Part shown: one piece after another, positions 46,262 to 54,251 of the stretch
Numbering within the stretch: the stretch's first letter is position 1
Layout of the letters: the number at the start of each line of letters is the position of its first letter
Assembly: GCF_014204895.1 (NCBI RefSeq)
Contig: NZ_JACHMF010000001.1
Span: 8,246,001 to 8,310,000 of the forward strand
Source of the DNA: Paractinoplanes abujensis
GTDB lineage: Bacteria > Actinomycetota > Actinomycetes > Mycobacteriales > Micromonosporaceae
Length of the DNA stretch: 64,000 bases
Reading direction: 5' to 3'
Translations under genes and position numbers: made by a program
The notes under the pieces: generated by a model
What the model was told of the DNA's origin: nothing
The model's database searches: none
The model's input: only the letters and a program-made list of their open reading frames with translations

Positions 46262-47233
46262 TTAGTTCTTCTTTTCGATCTGGGCTCGGAGCTTGGGGAA
46301 CTCGGCCTTGGCCCCGCTCACCGACTCGTAGTACCAGATGATCATGCCGACGCTGCCCTCGTCGGCCCAGGTGCAGATGGCCATGTCGATGCCCGAGGTC
46401 TCGGAGCGGCCGCACTTGGCCGCGCCGCCGAGCGCACCCGTGGGGGCGTTCGTGATGTTCTCGATCTTCAGCCCGCCGATGCCGGCGCCGTAGAAGGTCT
46501 GTTCCAGCTCGACCTTCGGGTTGGCGATGGGCGCCTCGGCCGCGGCCACGATGACGATGTTCTGGTCGGCCACGTCGCCGTAGAGCGCGCCCACCGAGTT
46601 CGTCGCGCCCGGCACCGAGGCCAGGCCGCTCTTGAGCTGGTCGGCGATCGCCTTGAACTGCTGCGAGGTCAGCTTCTTGCGGCCGCCCAGCGTGGCCGGC
46701 TCCGAGATCGAGACCGTGGACGCCGCCGGGGGCTCGGTCGTGGGCTCCTCGGCCGGCTCGGTGGTCGGGGCCGCCGTGGGCGCGGTCGTGGAAAGGCCGC
46801 TCAGGTTGTCCCGGTCGGTGTCGCCGTCGCGGGTGGCCAGCACGATAGCGGTGATGCCACCGATGCAGAGCACCAGCACGATCGCCACCGAGATCAGGAT
46901 GATCGGCAGCGTGCGCGACTTCTTCTTCGGCGCCTGCGGGGGCGGGAAGCCGCCGGCGGGCTGACCGTACGGGGGTTGCTGCCCGTACTGCGGCTGCTGT
47001 CCGTATGGCGGCTGCTGCCCGTACTCGTTACCGCCGGGCTGGCCGTACTGCGGTTGCTGCCCGTACGACGGCTGGCCGTAGTCGGGCTGACCGGACGACG
47101 GATACGGCGTCGTGGGCGGGTAGTTCGGCTGGCCGTACTGCGGCTGTCCCGGATACGGCGGCTGACCCTGGTTCGGCTGGCCTGACGACGGGTCATTGGG
47201 GTAGGGCTGGCCGGGGTACGGGGGCTGCGACAT
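46262..47233 (-). CDS. Membrane protein with Pro/Gln/Tyr-rich N-terminus, unknown function
   Basis: The protein has 323 residues from ATG 47233 (GGAG 6 nt upstream). The first 100 residues are disordered PYGQQPQYGQ-type repeats, followed by KKKSRTLP, a membrane helix (IILISVAIVLVLCIGGITAI) and a Thr/Pro/Glu linker. The extracytoplasmic domain of about 130 residues (KLTSQQFKAIADQLKSG, FYGAGIGGLKIENIT, SGIDMAICTWADEGSVGMII) has two cysteines and resembles actinobacterial secreted sensor-like domains. No enzyme motif is seen. Flanked by terminators on both sides, so monocistronic. Confidence 0.8.
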   Translation of the reverse strand: MSQPPYPGQPYPNDPSSGQPNQGQPPYPGQPQYGQPNYPPTTPYPSSGQPDYGQPSYGQQPQYGQPGGNEYGQQPPYGQQPQYGQQPPYGQPAGGFPPPQAPKKKSRTLPIILISVAIVLVLCIGGITAIVLATRDGDTDRDNLSGLSTTAPTAAPTTEPAEEPTTEPPAASTVSISEPATLGGRKKLTSQQFKAIADQLKSGLASVPGATNSVGALYGDVADQNIVIVAAAEAPIANPKVELEQTFYGAGIGGLKIENITNAPTGALGGAAKCGRSETSGIDMAICTWADEGSVGMIIWYYESVSGAKAEFPKLRAQIEKKN

Positions 47234-47331
47234 CAAGCGCTCCATCATTCGGGTACCGCGCGAGCCTAGCGTCACAGTACGAATCCGCACGTCAACTGTT
47301 CTGGGTGGCGAGACGATCCGTACGGGCAAAA

Positions 47332-47367
47332 ACGACGCCCCGCACCTTTTCCGGTGCGGGGCGTCGT
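47332..47367 (-). terminator. Intrinsic terminator of the fadA-fadB operon
   Basis: ACGACGCCCCGCACC (47332-47346) and GGTGCGGGGCGTCGT (47353-47367) form a perfect 15-bp stem with a 6-nt loop, 18 nt past the fadB stop. On the minus strand it is followed by TTTTTGCCC, a run of five T. Confidence 0.9.
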
Positions 47368-47384
47368 CAACGCGACTCTGCGGG

Positions 47385-49439
47385 TCAGGCGGGCAGGCTC
47401 GCCACGCCCGGGGGCAGGAACCGCTTGCCGGTCACCCGCTCGGAGGTGCCGCTGCGGTCCAGGTACGGCGTCACGCCGCCCAGGTGGAACGGGTAGCCGG
47501 CACCGAGGATCATGCACAGGTCGATGTCCTGCGCCTCCGCCACCACGCCCTCGTCGAGCATGATGCGGATCTCCTCGGCCAGCGCGTCCAGAGCCTTCTG
47601 GCGCACCTCGTCGGCGCTCAACGGCGCCGTGCCCCCGGCCACCAGCTCGGCGACCTCGGGGTTGATCTCGTCGTCGACCATGACGGGCAGGCCGGCGTCG
47701 ACGATCTTCTTGAGGTTCGCGGACTCGGCGAACCGGTCCGGGAACGCCCGGTGCAGCGTCTCGCCCACGTGGTAGGCCACGGCCGGCCCGACCAGCTGCA
47801 ACAGCGCGATCGGGCGCATCGGCAGGCCCAGCGGGTCCATCGCCTCGTTGACCACGTCGAGCGGCGTGCCGGCGTCGACGGCCTGGAAGATCTCGCTGGT
47901 GACCCGGGTCAGCAGCCGGTTGACCACGAACGCCGGGGCGTCCTTGACCAGCACCGACGACTTCTTCAGCTCCTTGCCGACGGCGAACGCCGTGGCCAGC
48001 GTGGCGTCGTCGGTCCGCTCGCCCTTGATGATCTCGAGGAGCGGCAGCACGGCGACCGGGTTGAAGAAGTGGAAACCGACGACCCGCTCAGGGTGCTCGA
48101 GGTCGGCCGCCATCGCGGTCACCGAGAGCGAGCTGGTGTTGGTGGCCAGGATCGCCTCGGGCGTCACGATCTTTTCCAGCTCGGCCCAGATCTGCTTCTT
48201 GAGCTCGAGGTTCTCGAAGACAGCCTCGATCACGAAGTCGGCGTCGGCGAACACCGACTTGTCGACCGAGCCGCTGACCAGGCCGCGCAGCTTGGCCGCG
48301 GTGCCCTCGTCGAGGCGGCGCTTGGCGACCAGCTTGTCGATCTGCTCGGTCACGTACGACACGCCCTTGTCGACGCGGGCCTGGTCGATATCGGTCAGCA
48401 CGACCGGCACCTGCAAGCGGCGCGCGAACAGCAGGGCCAGCTGCGAGGCCATCAGGCCGGCGCCGACGATGCCGACCTTGGTGACCTTGCGGGCCAGCGA
48501 CTTGTCGGGCACACCGACCGGGCGCTTGGCCCGCCGCTGCACCAGGTCGAACGCGTACAGGCTGGCCCGGGACTCGTCGCCCAGGATCAGGTCGGCCAGG
48601 GCCTCGGTCTCGGCCCTGGTGCCGTCGGAGAACGACGCGTCCTTGGCCAGGGCAAGCAGCTCGAGGGCCTTGTTGGCCGACGGGACCGCGCCGTGCAGCT
48701 TCTCGTCGAGCTGCTGCTTGGCGAAGAAGAGCACGCCCTCCCACATGTCCTTGTCGACCTCGGGCCGCTGCACGGTCAGCTCACCGTCGACCACCGCGGC
48801 CGCCCACTCCAGCGAGCGCTCGATGAAGTCGGCCGGCTCGAAGAGCTGATCGGCCACGCCCAGCTCGACCGCTTGCTTGGGGCGCAGCACCTTCTGGGTG
48901 AGCGGGTTCTGCAGGATGACCTGGGCCGCGCCGGGCACACCGATCAGATTGGGCAGTAACTGGCTGCCGCCCCAGCCGGGCACCAGGCCGATCGCGACCT
49001 CGGGCAGGCCGAGGGCCGCCGCGCCACCGGAGACCGTGCGGTAGTGACAGTGCAGCGCCACCTCGAGGCCACCACCGAGGGCGGCACCGTTGATGAACGC
49101 GAAAGTCGGAATCGACGAGTCCTTGAGCCGCGCGAAGACCCGGTGACCCAGCTCGCCCAGCTCGACCGCCTGCTCCCGCGAGGTCAGGAACGGAATGCCG
49201 GTGATGTCGGCGCCGACGCAGAAGATGTACGGCTTGCCGGTGAGCGCGATGAAGTCCGGCTTCTCCGCGGTGGCCGACGTGATCGCCTCGTCGAGAGAGC
49301 GCAGACCGGCCGGCCCGAAGCTGTTCGGCTTCTTGTGGTCGAACCCGTTGTCCAGCGTGATCAGGGCGGCCTTCTTGCCCTGGACGTGAACAAAGCGGAC
49401 GAGCGCCTTGGTGACGACCTCGTTCGGGTGCTCGATCAC
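47385..49439 (-). CDS. fadB: Fatty-acid oxidation multifunctional protein (enoyl-CoA hydratase/3-hydroxyacyl-CoA dehydrogenase)
   Basis: This 684-residue protein starts from GTG 49439, overlapping the thiolase stop by 4 nt (GTGA). The N-terminal crotonase domain shows GADITGIPFLT, NGAALGGGLEVALHC (oxyanion hole) and LGLPEVAIGLVPGWGG (catalytic Glu). The dehydrogenase domain has the NAD motif VGIVGAGLMASQLALLFARR, TNTSSLSVTAMA, VGFHFFNPVAVLPLLEII (catalytic His) and DAPAFVVNRLL. Together with FadA it forms the beta-oxidation complex. It ends just before a strong terminator. Confidence 0.96.
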   Translation of the reverse strand: MIEHPNEVVTKALVRFVHVQGKKAALITLDNGFDHKKPNSFGPAGLRSLDEAITSATAEKPDFIALTGKPYIFCVGADITGIPFLTSREQAVELGELGHRVFARLKDSSIPTFAFINGAALGGGLEVALHCHYRTVSGGAAALGLPEVAIGLVPGWGGSQLLPNLIGVPGAAQVILQNPLTQKVLRPKQAVELGVADQLFEPADFIERSLEWAAAVVDGELTVQRPEVDKDMWEGVLFFAKQQLDEKLHGAVPSANKALELLALAKDASFSDGTRAETEALADLILGDESRASLYAFDLVQRRAKRPVGVPDKSLARKVTKVGIVGAGLMASQLALLFARRLQVPVVLTDIDQARVDKGVSYVTEQIDKLVAKRRLDEGTAAKLRGLVSGSVDKSVFADADFVIEAVFENLELKKQIWAELEKIVTPEAILATNTSSLSVTAMAADLEHPERVVGFHFFNPVAVLPLLEIIKGERTDDATLATAFAVGKELKKSSVLVKDAPAFVVNRLLTRVTSEIFQAVDAGTPLDVVNEAMDPLGLPMRPIALLQLVGPAVAYHVGETLHRAFPDRFAESANLKKIVDAGLPVMVDDEINPEVAELVAGGTAPLSADEVRQKALDALAEEIRIMLDEGVVAEAQDIDLCMILGAGYPFHLGGVTPYLDRSGTSERVTGKRFLPPGVASLPA

Positions 49440-50632
49440 TTCGCCTCTCCGTCCCAGTTCGGGTTCTCCCAGATCACGGTGCCGCCCATGCCGATGCCGA
49501 TGCACATGGCGGTGAGGCCGTAACGGACCTCGGGGTGCTCGGCGAAGTGCCGCGCGAGCTGCGTCATCAGGCGCACGCCGGACGAGGCGAGCGGGTGCCC
49601 GATGGCGATCGCGCCGCCCCACGGGTTGACCCGCGGGTCGTCGTCGGCGATGCCGTAGTGGTCGAGGAACGCCAGCACCTGGACCGCGAACGCCTCGTTC
49701 AGCTCGAACAGGCCGATGTCGTCGATCGTGAGCCCGGCCTTCTTGAGGGCCTTCTCAGTCGACGGGATCGGGCCGTAGCCCATGATCTCGGGCTCGACGC
49801 CCACGAAACCGTACGAGACCATCCGCATCGCGACCGGCAGCCCCAGCTCGCGGGCCGTCTCCTCGCTGGCCAGCAGCGCCGCCGTGGCCCCGTCGTTGAG
49901 GCCGGCCGCGTTGCCCGCGGTGACCCGGCCGTGCGGGCGGAACGGGGTCTTGAGCGTGGCCAGCTTCTCCAGCGACGTCTCGCGGGGCGCCTCGTCGGCC
50001 GTGGCCAGGCCCCAGCCCTGCTCGGCGCTGCGCAACGCCACCGGCACCAGATCGGGCTGCAGCTTGCCGTCGGCGTACGCCTTGGCCGTCTTGAGCTGCG
50101 AGTTCAACCCGTAACGGTCGGCCCGCTCCTTGGTGATGTGCGGCAGGCGGTCGTGCAGGTTTTCCGCCGTCGAACCCATCACCAGCGCTGACGGGTCGAC
50201 CAGCTTCTCGGCGATGATGCGCGGATTGGGGTCGACGCCCTCACCCATCGGGTGGCGGCCCATATGTTCGACACCGCCCGCGATCGCCACGTCGTAGGCG
50301 CCCATCGCGATGCCGCCGGCCACATTCGTCACCGCGGTCATCGCGCCCGCGCACATGCGGTCGACCGCGTAGCCGGGGACGGTCTTGGGCAGGCCCGCCA
50401 GCAGGGCGGCGGTGCGGCCGATGGTCAGGCCCTGGTCGCCGATCTGGGTGGTGGCCGCGATGGCGACCTCGTCGACCCTTTCCGGCGGGAGCTGGGGGTT
50501 GCGGCGCATCAACTCACGGATGCAGCGGATGACCAGGTCGTCGGCGCGGGTCTCGGCGTACATGCCGCCCGCCTTGCCGAAGGGGGTGCGGACGCCGTCG
50601 ACAAAGACGACCTCGCGTACTTCACGGGGCAC
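49436..50632 (-). CDS. fadA: Acetyl-CoA C-acyltransferase (3-ketoacyl-CoA thiolase)
   Basis: This 398-residue thiolase carries out the last beta-oxidation step. It has the nucleophile in YAVDRMCAGAMTAVTN near residue 93, NEAFAVQVLA, GGAIAIGHPLASSGVR (catalytic His) and the second Cys in MCIGIGMGGTVIWE. GTG 50632 follows GAGGAGG. It is coupled to fadB by a GTGA overlap. An operator-like dyad TACTCGCCAGTA lies between the possible -35 and -10 about 30 bp upstream. Confidence 0.96.
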   Translation of the reverse strand: MPREVREVVFVDGVRTPFGKAGGMYAETRADDLVIRCIRELMRRNPQLPPERVDEVAIAATTQIGDQGLTIGRTAALLAGLPKTVPGYAVDRMCAGAMTAVTNVAGGIAMGAYDVAIAGGVEHMGRHPMGEGVDPNPRIIAEKLVDPSALVMGSTAENLHDRLPHITKERADRYGLNSQLKTAKAYADGKLQPDLVPVALRSAEQGWGLATADEAPRETSLEKLATLKTPFRPHGRVTAGNAAGLNDGATAALLASEETARELGLPVAMRMVSYGFVGVEPEIMGYGPIPSTEKALKKAGLTIDDIGLFELNEAFAVQVLAFLDHYGIADDDPRVNPWGGAIAIGHPLASSGVRLMTQLARHFAEHPEVRYGLTAMCIGIGMGGTVIWENPNWDGEAK

Positions 50633-50656
50633 GGTACCTCCTCAGGACGTGGGTGA

Positions 50657-50672
50657 ATGCTACTCGCCAGTA
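50657..50672 (-). promoter_or_regulatory. Promoter and operator-like dyad of fadA-fadB
   Basis: TAGCAT on the minus strand (50662-50657) fits a TANNNT -10 element. It adjoins TACTCGCCAGTA (50661-50672), a dyad with TACT/AGTA arms and only two asymmetric bases, suggesting binding of a TetR- or GntR-type fatty-acid regulator. The -35 is weak (TGGCAC). Confidence 0.4.
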
Positions 50673-50790
50673 ACTAGGAGGTGCCACCGAGTCCGGGAAA
50701 CTTCACAGGAGACTTCACCTTCAAGATCAAGAGCTTGATGTCCCGGCCGGGTGGGGGGTGACGGACCGTCGCTCCCGCGGGGGCCGCGGC

Positions 50791-50829
50791 GGGTTTCGCC
50801 GGCCGCTACGCGTCCAGAACGCGAAACCC
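50791..50829 (-). terminator. Possible hairpin after the KaiC-like gene
   Basis: GGGTTTCGC (50791-50799) and GCGAAACCC (50821-50829) form a 9-bp stem with a 21-nt loop, 54 nt past the stop at 50883. The loop is long, so confidence is low. Confidence 0.3.
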
Positions 50830-50882
50830 ACCACGGCGACGTGCGTGCGTGGTCGCGCCCTGCAAAAGGCGACGGCCGGTGA

Positions 50883-52325
50883 TCAGCTCGAGTGGTCGCG
50901 AAGCGCTTCCCAGGCCAGCATGCCCGTGACAGCGTCGAGTCGCTCGCCGATGACCAGGCCGCCCTGATCGGCGATGTGGCAGTCGTACATGCCGTTCTCG
51001 TGCCGGCTGTTGCGCATCTTCACCACGTTGAACAACCGGCCGAGTTCGGCCCGGCGCTCGACGTAGCGAACCTGGAACACGTTGTGGAACAGATACATGA
51101 GGCCCGCGAGCGGATCCTCGACCGGGCCCAGCGTCCGCGTCTCGCTGGTCACCCACAACGACGCGCCGGCGGCCCGGACGATGCCGAGCATGCTGCGCAG
51201 ATAGGCCGGGAAGCGCTGGGCCTCGCGCGCGGCGTGGGCCATCTCGGCCAGGCTGTCGATGACGACACGCTTGATCGATCCGTCCTCGAGGTTGTGCCGG
51301 ATCATCGAGGCGAGCACGTCCAGGTCGAGATCCAGCGCGCCTACCGGCACATGGGCGATGTCGAGCCGGCCGCGCTCCCGGGCGGCGCGGAAGTCCCAGC
51401 CGAAGCGGGCCGCCATCTCCTCCAATTCCTCGGCTGTGTCCTGGAACGTGACGTACAGACACCCCTGATCTCGTGCCAGGCCCTCGGCCACGAAGGCCAG
51501 GCAGCCGATCGTCTTGCCCACACCCGAGGGGCCGAGCACGACGGTGCCGTCGCCGTCCGGGATGCCACCGTCGATCAGCGGATCGAGGCCGGGGATGCCG
51601 GAGGCCAGCCGCTCGCCGCGGGGCGGCATGTCGGTCGGCAGGAACGACTCGACGCGCGGGTAGACCTGAACACCGTCGGAGGTGATGTGCAGCGTGTGGT
51701 TGCCGCCGAGCGGGTTGGCCGCGCGCATCTTGACCACCCGCAGGGCACGCCGGTCGACCGGCTCGCGAATGTGGTGCGACAGCGAGAGAATGCCGTCGGC
51801 CACGGCGAACTCCACGCCCGTCTGCACATGCTCGTCGTCGTACTCGCCCAGCAGCAGCAGGACAGCCCCGCTGTGCGAGACCCGGCTGGTCAAATCGTAG
51901 AGGGCGGTGCGCAGCGCCTGATCGCTGACGAAGTCACGCAGCATCATCGTGCTGTCGATGACCACCAGCACCGGCTCGTCGTCGAGCGCCTTGCGCACCA
52001 CCTCGTTGATCAATACCTCGAGGTCGTTCGCGGCGCTGTCGCGCAGGATGTCGCCCAGGTGCACGTATTCGACGCGCGGGCCCAGCGACCGAGGGTCGAA
52101 GAAGGAGAAGTCCCGCAGGTGTTCCACGAGCTTGGCGTGCGGCTCGGAGAGCGTGGTGTAGTAGATCGCCTTGCGCTCCTCGGTGGCGACGGCGAAGCAG
52201 ATCTGCTGGGCCAGGATGGTCTTGCCGGTCCCCGGCGGTCCGGAGACCACGACCACCGAGCCCGGCTGCAAGCCGCCGCCGAGGATCAGGTCGAGGTCGG
52301 CCAGCCCCGTGGACAGGAGCTTCAT
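50883..52325 (-). CDS. KaiC-like double-domain RecA ATPase
   Basis: This 480-residue protein has two RecA folds like KaiC. Domain 1 has GPPGTGKT at residues 29-36 and VLVVIDSTMMLRDF; domain 2 has GPSGVGKT near 265 and RVVIDSLAEMAHA. The KaiC-like tail VFQVRYVERRAELGRLFNVV, KMRNSRHENGMYDCHI is conserved. The catalytic Glu pair of KaiC CII appears as FQDTAEE. The positions of its phosphorylation sites Ser431/Thr432 align to Met-Tyr in GLMYLFHN, so classical autophosphorylation is unlikely. There is no kaiA or kaiB. It is translated with an upstream single-domain response regulator (ATGA overlap), probably its input. Confidence 0.88.
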   Translation of the reverse strand: MKLLSTGLADLDLILGGGLQPGSVVVVSGPPGTGKTILAQQICFAVATEERKAIYYTTLSEPHAKLVEHLRDFSFFDPRSLGPRVEYVHLGDILRDSAANDLEVLINEVVRKALDDEPVLVVIDSTMMLRDFVSDQALRTALYDLTSRVSHSGAVLLLLGEYDDEHVQTGVEFAVADGILSLSHHIREPVDRRALRVVKMRAANPLGGNHTLHITSDGVQVYPRVESFLPTDMPPRGERLASGIPGLDPLIDGGIPDGDGTVVLGPSGVGKTIGCLAFVAEGLARDQGCLYVTFQDTAEELEEMAARFGWDFRAARERGRLDIAHVPVGALDLDLDVLASMIRHNLEDGSIKRVVIDSLAEMAHAAREAQRFPAYLRSMLGIVRAAGASLWVTSETRTLGPVEDPLAGLMYLFHNVFQVRYVERRAELGRLFNVVKMRNSRHENGMYDCHIADQGGLVIGERLDAVTGMLAWEALRDHSS

Positions 52326-52681
52326 GAAGCCTGCCGTCCTTCCTGGAGCAGGCGCTCGGCCGCCGCGAGCACCTCGGCCCGCTGGTAAGGCTTGGCCAGG
52401 GCGGCGTCGGCCTCGACCGCGAGCTGCCAGTCGGCGCTGACCGAGAGGATCGGGATGGAGGCGGTCGCCGGGTCGGCGCGCAGCCTCCGGATCAGCTCGA
52501 CCCCTCCCATCACCGGCATCATCACGTCGGTCACGACCAGGTCGGGCGGGGCGTGCCGGACAGCGTCGAGCGCTACCTCTCCGTTGCCGGCCTCGGCCAC
52601 CTCGTGGCCGGCCTTGACGAAGATGCGGTGCAGCAGGAATCGCAGGTCCGGCTCGTCGTCAACCACCAGAATCGTCCCCAC
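52322..52681 (-). CDS. Single-domain response regulator (CheY-like)
   Basis: This 119-residue receiver has no output domain: TILVVDDEPDLRFLLHRIF (acidic pair), the phospho-acceptor Asp in DLVVTDVMMPVMGG, Ser in ILSVSAD and Lys in ALAKPYQRAEVL. GTG 52681 is preceded by AAGGGACGGGGG. The stop overlaps the KaiC-like start by 4 nt, so both are made together and the receiver likely signals to or from the ATPase. No kinase gene is adjacent. Confidence 0.93.
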   Translation of the reverse strand: MGTILVVDDEPDLRFLLHRIFVKAGHEVAEAGNGEVALDAVRHAPPDLVVTDVMMPVMGGVELIRRLRADPATASIPILSVSADWQLAVEADAALAKPYQRAEVLAAAERLLQEGRQAS

Positions 52682-52755
52682 GCCCCCGTCCCTTCGCCGG
52701 GAAAAGCATATTTCGTCCGGTGACAGGAGCGGTGCGTTAAGGGGAATTTGCCGGG

Positions 52756-52786
52756 CTCCCGGGCCGGCTGGAGCCGGCGCCGGGAG
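52756..52786 (-). terminator. Hairpin terminator of the RNase D gene
   Basis: CTCCCGG (52756-52762) plus GCCGGC (52763-52768) pair with GCCGGC (52773-52778) and CCGGGAG (52780-52786) around a TGGA loop with one bulged base. The hairpin is 6 nt past the stop. AAATTCCCC follows on the minus strand. Confidence 0.7.
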
Positions 52787-52792
52787 TGCGGG

Positions 52793-54097
52793 TCAGGTGA
52801 TCGAGGGGGCGGGCAGGGCGTCGGCCAGCTGGTCGGCGAGCAAGGTGACCTGCCAGTTGCGGGCGCCGAAGCCGCGGAGCGTGTCGCCCACCGTCTGCGG
52901 GGTCACCTCGTCGGGCGGGGACCAGGCCAGGCGGCGGACGAAGTCCGGGCTGATCAGGTTTTCCGGGGGCAGGTTGTGCGACTCCGCGGTGGCCACCACG
53001 ATCGCCCGGCAGCGGGCCAGCCGGGCCGCCGCCACCGGGTCACGTTCGGCCCAGCGGTGCGGCGGAGGCGGACCCTCGACCGGCTGATTGATCGGCAGCG
53101 CGTCGTCGGGCAGGGCACGGGCCTCGTCGAGGGCGTCGAGCCAGACCCGGGCCAGGCGGCGCACTGAGCGGCCCCCGAAACCGGCGATGCCGAGCAGGGT
53201 GCGCTCATCCTTGGGGTCGGCCTCGGCGGCGGCCACGATCGCCGAGTCGGGCAGCACCCGGCCGGGCGCGGAGTCGCGGCGCGCGGCCACGCCGTCCCGG
53301 GCGTACCAGAGCGCGCGGACTCGCGACTGGGCGCGGGCCCCGCGAACGCGGTGTATTCCCGACGTGCGGCGCCACGGGTCGGGACGCACCCGCGGCGGCC
53401 GGTCGGCGCTGGCCACCAGGGCCGCGAACTCCTCGGCGGCCCACGCCGTCTTGCCCTGCCGGTCGAGCTCGGCCGCCAGGTGGTCGCGCAGGTCGGTGAG
53501 CAGCTCGACGTCGAGCGCGGCGTAGGTCAGCCACGACTCGGGCAGCGGCCGGGTCGACCAGTCGGCGGCCGAGTGGTGCTTCTCGAGCGAGAAGCCGAGC
53601 AGCTGTTCGGTCAGGGCGGCCAGGCCGACCCGCTCGAACCCGGCCAGCCGGGCCGCCAGCTCGGTGTCGAACAGCCGGCGCGGCTTCATGCCGATCTCAG
53701 CGAGACACGCCAGGTCCTGACTGGCCGCGTGCAGCACCCACTCGCTCTCGGCCAGCGCGGCGTCGAGCGTGCGCAGGTCGTCGAGCGGCAGCGGGTCGAT
53801 CAGCACCGTGCCCGCTCCGGCCCGGCGCAACTGCACCAGGTAGGCCCGCTGGGTGTAGCGATAGCCGGAGGCGCGCTCGGCATCGACGGCGACCGGCCCG
53901 GAACCCGCGGCCATCCGGGCCACGATCTCGGCCAGTTCGTCGTCGGTCTCGACCGGTCGGGGGGTGCCCTCACGGGGCGCGGTCAACGGTACGGGTTCGG
54001 GACCGCCAGACGTCGGGTCGGGCGAGTCGGCGTGCGGTCGTCCGTCCCTTTCGGGCTCCGGCGTGTCCCGACGGCGCAGGGGTGCTTCGTCGGTCAC
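52793..54097 (-). CDS. rnd: Ribonuclease D (HRDC-domain 3'-5' exonuclease)
   Basis: The protein has 434 residues. The DEDDy exonuclease site is visible: VAVDAERASGYRY (Asp, Glu), VLHAASQDLACL (Asp), and SWLTYAALDVELLTDLRDHL (Tyr, Asp). An HRDC domain follows (DPKDERTLLGIAGFGG), and a C-terminal helical domain. It trims tRNA and structured RNA 3' ends. GTG 54097 has no Shine-Dalgarno; TACGGT (54109-54104) ends exactly 6 nt upstream (leaderless). A disordered acidic N-terminus of about 50 residues precedes the domain. Confidence 0.93.
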   Translation of the reverse strand: MTDEAPLRRRDTPEPERDGRPHADSPDPTSGGPEPVPLTAPREGTPRPVETDDELAEIVARMAAGSGPVAVDAERASGYRYTQRAYLVQLRRAGAGTVLIDPLPLDDLRTLDAALAESEWVLHAASQDLACLAEIGMKPRRLFDTELAARLAGFERVGLAALTEQLLGFSLEKHHSAADWSTRPLPESWLTYAALDVELLTDLRDHLAAELDRQGKTAWAAEEFAALVASADRPPRVRPDPWRRTSGIHRVRGARAQSRVRALWYARDGVAARRDSAPGRVLPDSAIVAAAEADPKDERTLLGIAGFGGRSVRRLARVWLDALDEARALPDDALPINQPVEGPPPPHRWAERDPVAAARLARCRAIVVATAESHNLPPENLISPDFVRRLAWSPPDEVTPQTVGDTLRGFGARNWQVTLLADQLADALPAPSIT

Positions 54098-54251
54098 TCC
54101 GTAACCGTACGGGGACCCCACCCCGCCTGCTTGCAGCCGGGTCCCGGCGCGCCGTTTCTCGATCGACAACAAAGGCCCGTCCCGGCTGATCCGGAGCGCG
54201 GTTTTCTCCGTACTACCCCCCGCAGCGCCGATACCCGGGAGGCCGCGCCGG

